From Aquabacter sp. (lineage in GTDB: Bacteria > Pseudomonadota > Alphaproteobacteria > Rhizobiales > Xanthobacteraceae), in assembly GCA_030147645.1 (NCBI GenBank), contig JASBUY010000016.1, positions 1-5,803 of the forward strand: a DNA stretch of 5,803 nucleotides. The letters run 5' to 3'. The position numbers and the translations under genes were made by a program. Shown piece after piece: positions 1-5,590 of the stretch; position 1 is the stretch's first letter; the number at the start of each line of letters is the position of its first letter. The notes below the pieces were generated by a model. That model saw only the letters and a list, made by a program, of their open reading frames with translations. It had not been told where the DNA came from and did not search any database.

Positions 1-1
1 G

Positions 2-523
2 GCCATGATCGTTGGCGCCGCATTGCTCGCCGTGCCGGCATGTCTGAACTGGCGCGCTATTCTTCCCCGTCGGCGGTTTCGGCCCATGTGGCGGGAGGGG
101 GAACCGCCGGCCGATGATCTGCGCGGCGATTTCGGTCAGCCGCCGCCCGATGCCGAACTGGCACGGCGCGCCGCCATCGTCCTGGAAGATTACCTCCACC
201 ATGCCGGCCACGCTGCGCCCTCCGCGCGCATCGATCGCGAATCCGGGGAACGCCTGAGAGAAGGGGCGTCTCGCCGAGAGGGGCAGGATATGAGCGTCGA
301 CGAGGCGCTCGATGTGCTCGGATTAACGCCTCAGCCCAGCGCCGCCGCCATCCGCGCGGCCCACCGCCGCCTGATGCAAGTGGTGCATCCCGATAAAGGC
401 GGCTCCACTTATCTCGCCAGCAAGATCAATCAGGCCAAAGACGTGCTCCTGGCACAGGTGGCCAGCAAGCCGGCAGGGCGCAAGCGCGCGCCGCGCAGGG
501 CTGCCGGCGCCGAAGAGGCTTAG
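2..523 (+). CDS. Membrane-anchored J-domain (DnaJ-like) protein, probably 5'-partial
   Basis: Residues are counted from the ATG at position 5. The C-terminal part is a compact J-domain: helix I DEALDVLGL (about 99-107), helix II AAIRAAHRRLMQVV (114-127), the HPD tripeptide (128-130) that in this family stimulates Hsp70/DnaK ATPase, then KGGSTYLASKINQAKDVLL (131-149). The GGS-x-x-x-A-x-K-I-N-x-A-K-D-x-L ending is typical of alphaproteobacterial membrane J-proteins resembling mitochondrial Pam18/Tim14. The first 16 residues are hydrophobic and are followed by an Arg-rich stretch, consistent with the end of a membrane segment and a cytoplasmic J-domain. Family members usually carry about two hydrophobic segments and are longer. 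The frame is open to the left edge, so the true start is probably outside the window. A basic Lys/Arg tail (about 155-165) follows the J-domain. The gene lies 109 bases upstream of the copper-enzyme operon and shows no sign of being functionally tied to it. Confidence 0.85.
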   Translation, partial: AMIVGAALLAVPACLNWRAILPRRRFRPMWREGEPPADDLRGDFGQPPPDAELARRAAIVLEDYLHHAGHAAPSARIDRESGERLREGASRREGQDMSVDEALDVLGLTPQPSAAAIRAAHRRLMQVVHPDKGGSTYLASKINQAKDVLLAQVASKPAGRKRAPRRAAGAEEA

Positions 524-614
524 TCGATAACGCTTTCAGTCCCACGGCGCGGAAGAGGCATTCGCCCGCGCATGTTCATTCAGGGCCGCATGGTTTTGGC
601 GGCAGCACATCGTT

Positions 615-625
615 AGAGGGAAGGG
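615..625 (+). promoter_or_regulatory. Ribosome binding site of the copper enzyme gene
   Basis: The purine run AGAGGGAAGGG ends 7 bases before the ATG at 633. It supports that ATG as the true start, and therefore the unusually long (about 88-residue) N-terminal region before the twin-arginine motif. No later ATG keeps the RR pair with a comparable site in front of it. Confidence 0.6.
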
Positions 626-632
626 CTTCGGC

Positions 633-2474
633 ATGAACGAAATCAGCAAACCGGCGAAGAGCGCGGAGGCGGAGCGCCTCGACCTTGACGCCTCCGGTCC
701 TGTCGGGACGACTGACGATCGGACCCAGGTGGATACGTTCCTTGCCCGCCGGGCGGATGTGGCTCGCTCCGATCATGAGGAATTCCAGGCCTATCTGAAG
801 GCCAAGCAGGCTCATGCCCTGGCGCTGGCCCAGGCCAACACCCCGGCCGACGCGCCGGCCCCGGTGGCGGAGAAGGACAGGGACTCGCTCTTCACCCGCC
901 GCAATATGTTCAAGATGGCTGCGGCGACCGCATTGGTGGGAGAAACCGCAGTTCTCGGCTACCACTCCGCCCAGAGCGGGGCGCTCGGCGGCAGCGGCAG
1001 CGGCCCGGGCCTGGGGAGCGCGATCGCGGCCGAGCCGCAGGCAGCGCCCATCACCCGCGAACTGATCGATTCCCGCGCGAGTTTCGACGGGCGAAGCCTT
1101 GGAAAATGGGTGGCGGTGCTTCCCACCAAGATGGGCGGCGGCGCTTACGCGCTGGATCTCAACACCAACCGGGTGCTCGCCTCCATCTGGTACTGGAACT
1201 ATGGCGACTTCAACCCGATTGCCCACCATCTGTGCGCCTTCCCGAGCGCCGACCCCTATCACTCGTTCGAGTTCGTCAACAGCACCCAGGGCGGCAAGAA
1301 TTCGCTGATCTACGGCATTCCCACCGACATCACCGACCCCGCCCCCGGCTTCAACATCTACCGCGTGCGCTATGACGGGGCGCAGATGCAGCTGATGGAA
1401 AATGTCTCCGAGACGACGGGCCTCGGACTCGGCGTCCACGTGACCATCAATCCCAAGGACGCCCAGTCCTATTTCGTCACGGACGGACAGAAGGACATCG
1501 CCGCCTGCTTCGACCGCACGACATCGCGGGTCAAGGCGGCGCTGAAATTCGACTGGGTGGCCAATTCCTCTCAGCTCTCGCGCGCCTGGCAGGACGGCGG
1601 CGTCCTGAAGATCTCCAAGATCTATCCCGACCCCGCCACCGGCAAATATGATTATCGGGGTACCAAGGGGCAGAAGATCGAATGGGAAATGGTGCCCATG
1701 GGCGAGCTGTTCGTGGAAGAGGGGACGCTGCCCGGCGACGACCCCATGGGCCTCTCGGGCGCCGACGGCACCATCTGGCACCCCAGCGGGCGCTGGGCGG
1801 CAACGGTGGTGCGGCTCTGCGGCGGCATTGTCATTCTCGACGCGGAGAACCATTTCGATCCCGTCGCCTTCCTCCAGTTCAATGTCGATTCCCCCGACCA
1901 GTTCGAGGTCGTGCAGATCGACAAGGATCATTGGGAAGTGACGTTCGACAAAATCCATTCCCCCGGTCACGAGATCGGCTTTTCTCCGGACGGGCGTTTT
2001 CTTTGCATGATGAACAATCTGCGGGAGAATAACTGCTCGGTCTTCTCCAGTGCGGACCCCGATCCCCGCAAGTGGAAGAAGATCGCCCATGTGGAGGACC
2101 CGCTGTGGCGCGGCAAATATCCCAACCCCTTCCACATGGTGTTCTCCATCGATTCCAAGAAGCTCTATCTGTCGGTGCTGCACCCCTCGCCGGCTGCCAG
2201 CGGCGTCATGGTGGTGGATACGGATACCTGGACCATCAAGAAAGAAATCCAGGGCATCGGTCCGGATCTCCAGACGCCGGCCATCACCTATGACGTAAAA
2301 TATGTGATCGTGCCCTTCAGCGGCTTTCAGCGGCTGTCGAGCGGGATTGCGGTCATCGAAACCGCCACCGACAATCTGATCGGCATCCTGCCGAGTTCCG
2401 GCGGGCATCATGATTGCGTCATCGTGCCGACGGAGCTGAGCCATATGAAGCACACGCGCTCCTGCACCCTGTGA
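633..2474 (+). CDS. Tat-exported copper beta-propeller oxidoreductase, thiocyanate dehydrogenase-like (NosZ superfamily)
   Basis: 613 residues. A twin-arginine signal TRRNMFK (88-94) is followed by a hydrophobic stretch (95-109), a Gly/Ser-rich segment and a plausible cut near AIAA (130-133). The mature periplasmic protein would be about 480 residues. The body has the beta-propeller pattern of the NosZ / thiocyanate dehydrogenase group: HH (198-199) then PYHSFEFVN (208-216), GVHV (H269), EWE (350-352), ADGTIWHPSG (D378), PGHEIGFSPDGRF (H446), NPFH (H501) and GHHDCVIVP (H592/H593). The last resembles the PHD ligand segment of NosZ. There is no C-terminal cupredoxin and no CxxxC...H...M CuA motif, so nitrous oxide reductase is excluded. 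Spacing of K166, H198/199, H269, D378, H501 and H592 matches, within about one residue, the active-site positions I recall for Thioalkalivibrio thiocyanate dehydrogenase, which oxidises thiocyanate to cyanate and sulfur at three copper ions. One expected ligand His is not evident (Gln547 lies there). The substrate is inferred; another small sulfur or nitrogen compound is possible. First gene of a four-gene operon. Confidence 0.72.
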   Translation: MNEISKPAKSAEAERLDLDASGPVGTTDDRTQVDTFLARRADVARSDHEEFQAYLKAKQAHALALAQANTPADAPAPVAEKDRDSLFTRRNMFKMAAATALVGETAVLGYHSAQSGALGGSGSGPGLGSAIAAEPQAAPITRELIDSRASFDGRSLGKWVAVLPTKMGGGAYALDLNTNRVLASIWYWNYGDFNPIAHHLCAFPSADPYHSFEFVNSTQGGKNSLIYGIPTDITDPAPGFNIYRVRYDGAQMQLMENVSETTGLGLGVHVTINPKDAQSYFVTDGQKDIAACFDRTTSRVKAALKFDWVANSSQLSRAWQDGGVLKISKIYPDPATGKYDYRGTKGQKIEWEMVPMGELFVEEGTLPGDDPMGLSGADGTIWHPSGRWAATVVRLCGGIVILDAENHFDPVAFLQFNVDSPDQFEVVQIDKDHWEVTFDKIHSPGHEIGFSPDGRFLCMMNNLRENNCSVFSSADPDPRKWKKIAHVEDPLWRGKYPNPFHMVFSIDSKKLYLSVLHPSPAASGVMVVDTDTWTIKKEIQGIGPDLQTPAITYDVKYVIVPFSGFQRLSSGIAVIETATDNLIGILPSSGGHHDCVIVPTELSHMKHTRSCTL

Positions 2475-2504
2475 GGCGCCGGGCGGTCGTTCCAAGGGGG
2501 CTCC

Positions 2505-3737
2505 ATGGCTGACGCATCGGGCGCGCGCCTTCTGCTCGCGCGCCTTGCGCTCCAAAATCTCGGACGCCGTCGCATCCGCACCGGCCTTTTGGTGGCGGCG
2601 GTGGCCCTGTCGAGTGCCATCGCCTTCGCGGGCGCGGTGATCATGCGCTCAATCGAGAGCAGCATGTCGGTGGGCTTCAGCCGGCTGGGCGCGGACCTGA
2701 TGGTGGTGCCTCTCGACGCGCTGACCCATCTAACGGCGGCGCTGCTCGTGGTGGAGCCGTCGGACAGCACGTTGCCGGCGGACCTGCTGGCAACGGGCAA
2801 GGCTCCGGGGATCGCCCGGGCTGCGCCCCAGCGTGTCCTGCGCACCGATCGCTCGGGCATCGGAACCCACGGGGAAAGCGTCGATCTGATCGGCTTCGAT
2901 CCGCTGGACGATTTCACCGTCCAACCGTGGATCACGGAGCGTCTGCCGGGCGCCATGGGCCCGAGAGACGTGATTGTCGGCAGCGCCCGCACGGCGCGCC
3001 TCGGCACCGAATTGGTGCTCTTTGGCACGCCGTTTCGCGTCTATGGCAAATTGTCCGCGACCGGCGTCGGCACCCACGAGCGCGGGATCTTCTTGTCCTC
3101 CAACAGCCTGCTGGCCCTCGCGCCCGCCATTCAAACGCAGACCGGGACGCTTCCCCCCATGCTGCGGCCGGACCGGGTCAGCGGGTTTCTCCTGCAACTC
3201 GCGCCGGGCGCGCGCGAGTTGCAGGTGCGCTTCGCCCTGTTGTCGCACCATCCGCAGATCAAGGTGGTGGCGGGCGGGTCCTTGCTGACCGGCATCCGCC
3301 AAGGCCTGTCGGCGCTTCTCTCCGGTGCCGTCGTGCTTGTTGCGCTCATGTTCGGCTCAACGGCGGTCATGGTTGGGGTACTGTTTTCCGCGATCGTTTC
3401 GGAGCGGCGCGCCGAGCTGGGGCTGCTGAAGGCCATCGGTGCGCGCCGGGGCCAGATCATCGGGCTCACGGTGCTGGAGGCCATGATGGCGACGGCCGCG
3501 GGCGGCGTCTTCGGCGTCGTGGCGGGTGCATTGCTGTTGCGGCTGTTCGAGCGCTCACTCGTGTTTCACCTCACCCAAATGGGCGTGCCCTTTCTTTGGC
3601 TGGACCGGCTGGACATGGCGCTGTCGGCCGGGCTGTGCCTGGTCGCGGCCGCCCTGGTGGGCATGGTGGGGGCCTTCATTCCTTCGCTGCGCGCCAGCCG
3701 CCGCGAGCCCTATGATCTGGTGCGCGGGGATGGCTGA
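2505..3737 (+). CDS. ABC transporter permease, FtsX/MacB/LolC type
   Basis: 410 residues with the four-helix topology of the MacB/FtsX superfamily: TM1 about 27-47, a large extracytoplasmic domain about 48-268, TM2 about 270-295, TM3 about 320-345 and TM4 about 372-394. GADLMVVP (62-69), just after TM1, is a hallmark of one branch of these permeases. ERRAELGLLKAIGARRGQI (300-318), between TM2 and TM3, is the typical cytoplasmic coupling segment that contacts the ATPase. The protein ends soon after the conserved SLRASRREPYDLVR (394-407). Type VII ABC systems of this kind do not usually pump through the membrane; they transmit ATP-driven motion to periplasmic partners or extract lipoproteins and substrates from the periplasmic side. 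The start is backed by AAGGGGG at 2494-2500. The gene begins 30 bases after the copper enzyme and overlaps the ATPase gene by 8 bases, so it is almost certainly co-transcribed and partners that ATPase. The substrate is unknown. Confidence 0.88.
   Translation: MADASGARLLLARLALQNLGRRRIRTGLLVAAVALSSAIAFAGAVIMRSIESSMSVGFSRLGADLMVVPLDALTHLTAALLVVEPSDSTLPADLLATGKAPGIARAAPQRVLRTDRSGIGTHGESVDLIGFDPLDDFTVQPWITERLPGAMGPRDVIVGSARTARLGTELVLFGTPFRVYGKLSATGVGTHERGIFLSSNSLLALAPAIQTQTGTLPPMLRPDRVSGFLLQLAPGARELQVRFALLSHHPQIKVVAGGSLLTGIRQGLSALLSGAVVLVALMFGSTAVMVGVLFSAIVSERRAELGLLKAIGARRGQIIGLTVLEAMMATAAGGVFGVVAGALLLRLFERSLVFHLTQMGVPFLWLDRLDMALSAGLCLVAAALVGMVGAFIPSLRASRREPYDLVRGDG
3191..3225. repeat. Perfect 14-bp inverted repeat inside the permease gene
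   Basis: CCTGCAACTCGCGC (3191-3204) and its exact reverse complement GCGCGAGTTGCAGG (3212-3225) flank a 7-base spacer. It would fold as a very stable stem-loop in RNA or extruded DNA. It lies fully within coding sequence, around residues 229-241, and no T-run follows, so it is not a normal intrinsic terminator. Confidence 0.8.
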
Positions 3738-4401
3738 GATGCTGATCTGCGAGGGGCTTTCGAAGACCTATGACACCGATCGGGGACCGGTGGCCGCCAT
3801 TCGGGGCGTGGACCTGACCGTGAATGCCGGCCGCTATGCCGCCATCATCGGGCGTTCCGGCTCGGGCAAGTCCTCGCTGATGGCGATGATCGGCGGGCTG
3901 AGCCGGCCGAGCGCAGGCTGCGTGAAGGTGGCGGGAACGGACCTCTGGTCGCTGGGCGCGGATGCGCGGGCCCGGTTTCGCGCCCGCAATATCGGCTACG
4001 TCTTCCAATTTGCGAGCCTTCTTCCCACCTTGCGCGCGCTCGACAATGTCGCGCTCCCTCTGCTGCTGGACGGGCGAGGGCAGGGAGCTCGGGAGCGCGC
4101 CGCGGCTTTGTTGGAAGAGATGGGGCTCGGCGCCCATCTCGATGCCTTCCCTTCCGAAATGTCGGCGGGGGAGCAGCGCCGCGTGGTGATCGCGCGCGCG
4201 CTCGTCGGCGATCCGGTCCTCCTTCTGGCCGATGAGCCCACCTCGGATCTCGACGAGGAGACCGAGCGCGAAATCATGGGGCTGCTGGAGCGGGCCAACC
4301 GCGCGCGGGGCACGACCCTTGTCCTCGTCACCCATAATCTGGCGCTCGCCGCTCAAGCCGAACAGGTGATCCAGGTGGCGGACGGTGCGGTGGCGCCATG
4401 A
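3730..4401 (+). CDS. ABC transporter ATP-binding protein, LolD/MacB type
   Basis: 223 residues with a full set of ATPase motifs: Walker A GRSGSGKSS (41-49), Q-loop VFQF (Q93), signature MSAGEQRR (144-151, a variant of LSGGQ common in LolD-like proteins), Walker B LLLADEP (164-170, catalytic E169), D-loop SDLD (172-175) and switch H202 in VTHN. The length of about 220 residues, the FQFASLLPTLRALDNVALPL segment and the lack of a C-terminal extension are typical of LolD/MacB ATPases that dimerise under an FtsX-type permease. It would work in the cytoplasm with the permease encoded just upstream. The chosen ATG overlaps the permease stop by 8 bases. A second ATG at 3739, one base after that stop, is equally plausible (protein starting MLICEGLSKTY) and has the GGGGATGG purine run at better spacing. 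An upstream in-frame extension to 3526 is a shadow of the permease and is not used. Confidence 0.9.
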   Translation: MAEMLICEGLSKTYDTDRGPVAAIRGVDLTVNAGRYAAIIGRSGSGKSSLMAMIGGLSRPSAGCVKVAGTDLWSLGADARARFRARNIGYVFQFASLLPTLRALDNVALPLLLDGRGQGARERAAALLEEMGLGAHLDAFPSEMSAGEQRRVVIARALVGDPVLLLADEPTSDLDEETEREIMGLLERANRARGTTLVLVTHNLALAAQAEQVIQVADGAVAP

Positions 4402-5261
4402 CGGACGTGCCGCCACGCCTCCCCGACCTTGGTGCGCTGAGCGACGCGCAGAAGGACGAACTCATCCTCAGCCTGTGGCAGACGGTGCAGGCGATGGAGA
4501 CGGGGGGCGTTTCTGCGCCGCCATCGCAGTCGGTCGCATCGGGTTCCGTTGACGTCGATCGCGTCGAACTGAGCCGCCGCCTTCGCGCGACCGCTCCCTC
4601 CCGCCGCTCGCGTGGCTCTCCGCTGGATGCGCCGGCTTTGGGAGGGGGATTGCGCTTCCTGAACTGGGCGCCTTTGCAGGCACTCGTTCTTCTTCTCGCG
4701 CTCGGATTCCTGGCGGACTTCGCCGCCGGCTGGTACCAGCGCCGCCTGCTTACCCAGCAGGCGCGTGCGGATCTGGTGCTGCGCAACGCGGCCTTTGAGG
4801 GGTTTTATGTGGAATTGGCGCGCATCGCCTATGAGCCCGACCAGAAAACCTATCGGGCGACCCTCACGATGCAGAACCTGAACCCGGCCCGCCCGCTTTA
4901 TGTGATGTTCAATCCCGCGCAGGTTTTCGTCCAGGCGGGCCTGTCCTGGCAGGAGGTGCCGTCGCGGCCCGTTGCGGGCGAAGAATGGGGCGTTGTGAAG
5001 CTGGATGGGGCCTCGACGTTTTCGGTTCTGTTCGAAACGCCGGCCGAGGGGTGGTCCGAACTCATCCCCGGCTACATGCATGTCTTGATCCAGAGCGACA
5101 TGCTGATCAGCCTCAGCGCCACGCCGGAAAACGACCTCGTCGAGCGCAACAACCGCTTCTACGTCTATCTCAAACCGCAAGGCGCGGGCGACGCGGCGAT
5201 CAAGGCGCGCAACACTTTTCCCGGACGCCCGCCGGTCTTCATCCCGATGCCGCCGCACTAG
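4398..5261 (+). CDS. Unrecognised single-pass membrane protein with periplasmic domain
   Basis: 287 residues; I do not recognise the family. A short amphipathic helix (about 14-34, SDAQKDELILSLWQTV) opens the protein, followed by a Ser/Pro/Arg-rich linker (35-82) with basic clusters (RRLR, SRRSR). Next comes one membrane segment (about 90-111, rich in Leu/Ala) and a soluble region (112-287) that looks beta-rich. The positive charge before the helix predicts N-in, C-out, placing about 170 residues in the periplasm. Visible periplasmic motifs are FYVELARIAYEPDQKTYRA (136-154), QNLNPARPLYVMFNPA (159-174) and YVYLKPQ (255-261), with a Pro-rich end. No Cys and no metal-binding CxxC or His cluster is seen. 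The ATG overlaps the ATPase stop (ATGA), so translation is probably coupled. The context suggests an accessory subunit of the ABC module or a partner of the exported copper enzyme; it is not an obvious MacA, because no coiled-coil hairpin or lipoyl domain is visible. Confidence 0.82.
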   Translation: MTDVPPRLPDLGALSDAQKDELILSLWQTVQAMETGGVSAPPSQSVASGSVDVDRVELSRRLRATAPSRRSRGSPLDAPALGGGLRFLNWAPLQALVLLLALGFLADFAAGWYQRRLLTQQARADLVLRNAAFEGFYVELARIAYEPDQKTYRATLTMQNLNPARPLYVMFNPAQVFVQAGLSWQEVPSRPVAGEEWGVVKLDGASTFSVLFETPAEGWSELIPGYMHVLIQSDMLISLSATPENDLVERNNRFYVYLKPQGAGDAAIKARNTFPGRPPVFIPMPPH

Positions 5262-5387
5262 ACGACCCGTCATTCGGAACTCGCGCGGTGAGCACGGCGC
5301 GTGCCATCCTATGGCTTGGAATGCCCTTTGATAGAAGACCGCGCTCGCATGTCGATGACTGCGCGCTTGCAGCAGAAAGTTAGTACG

Positions 5388-5413
5388 TTCCCATTTGTTG
5401 GAAATTTCCCATT
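5388..5413. repeat. Direct repeat TTCCCATT in an AT-rich patch
   Basis: TTCCCATT occurs at 5388-5395 and again at 5406-5413. Between them, and overlapping the second copy, lies the 10-base palindrome GGAAATTTCC (5400-5409). The surrounding 5375-5430 is clearly more AT-rich than the rest of the window. Confidence 0.6.
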
Positions 5414-5427
5414 AAAATCAATGGGAA
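5406..5427 (-). terminator. Hairpin just past the tRNA-Ala 3' end, possible weak terminator
   Basis: TTCCCATT (5406-5413) and AATGGGAA (5420-5427) form a perfect 8-bp stem with a 6-base loop, starting 2 bases beyond the tRNA CCA. On the - strand it is followed by ATTTCC, which is only a poor U-tract. A role in tRNA 3' processing or termination is possible but weakly supported. It could also serve the convergent operon on the + strand, where no T-run follows. Confidence 0.35.
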
Positions 5428-5428
5428 T

Positions 5429-5504
5429 TGGTGGAGCCGAGGGGAATCGAACCCCTGACCTCTGCAGTGCGATTGCAGCGCTCTCCCATCTGAGCTACGG
5501 CCCC
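5429..5504 (-). tRNA. tRNA-Ala (anticodon CGC)
   Basis: The reverse complement folds as a full cloverleaf of 76 bases. The acceptor stem GGGGCCG pairs with CGGCTCC with one G-U pair; the D-stem is GCTC/GAGC; the anticodon stem is CTGCA/TGCAG with loop ATCGCAC; the T-stem is AGGGG/CCCCT with loop TTCGATT; then discriminator A and an encoded CCA (5429-5431). The anticodon CGC (5469-5471) reads the Ala codon GCG, a frequent codon in a GC-rich genome. It runs convergent to the copper-enzyme operon. Confidence 0.95.
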
Positions 5505-5522
5505 GAACCTTGGGAGGCGCCA

Positions 5523-5550
5523 TTTAGAGAAGCACCCCCCGGCCTGTCAA
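5523..5550 (-). promoter_or_regulatory. Promoter of tRNA-Ala(CGC)
   Basis: On the - strand a perfect -35 box TTGACA (5545-5550) is followed after 16 bases by the -10-like TCTAAA (5523-5528), which ends 18 bases before the mature tRNA 5' end. A GC-rich GGCGCC (5516-5521) sits in the discriminator region. In stable RNA promoters this is typical of stringent (ppGpp) control. Confidence 0.65.
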
Positions 5551-5590
5551 GCGACCAGACGAAGTAGGGCGCGTGGGTCGCCATGCGGGG

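Noticed and set aside
524..632. A promoter for the four-gene operon in the gap after the J-domain gene
   Set aside because: I could not find a convincing -35/-10 pair or operator repeat in these 109 bases. A promoter is probably present but cannot be placed.
633..2474. Calling the enzyme nitrous oxide reductase (nosZ)
   Set aside because: The C-terminal CuA cupredoxin domain and its Cys/His/Met ligands are absent, and no nosR, nosD, nosF or nosY gene is present.
576..2555. A 659-codon open frame on the - strand covering the copper enzyme gene
   Set aside because: It lies antisense to a gene with clear Tat and copper-propeller motifs. Its translation is rich in His, Gly, Arg and Asp without family motifs, as expected for the shadow frame of a high-GC gene.
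2408..3302. Several - strand frames of 190-206 codons across the permease
   Set aside because: They are antisense to an unmistakable FtsX-type permease and carry no recognisable motifs.
5292..5304. GCACG-GCG-CGTGC as a terminator for the operon
   Set aside because: It has only a 5-bp stem with a 3-base loop and no T-run after it, so it is not distinguishable from background in GC-rich DNA.
5301..5567. An 88-codon + strand frame crossing the tRNA
   Set aside because: Its GNRTPDLCSAIAALSHLSY segment is the familiar false peptide produced by reading a tRNA gene antisense, and the tRNA fold here is complete.
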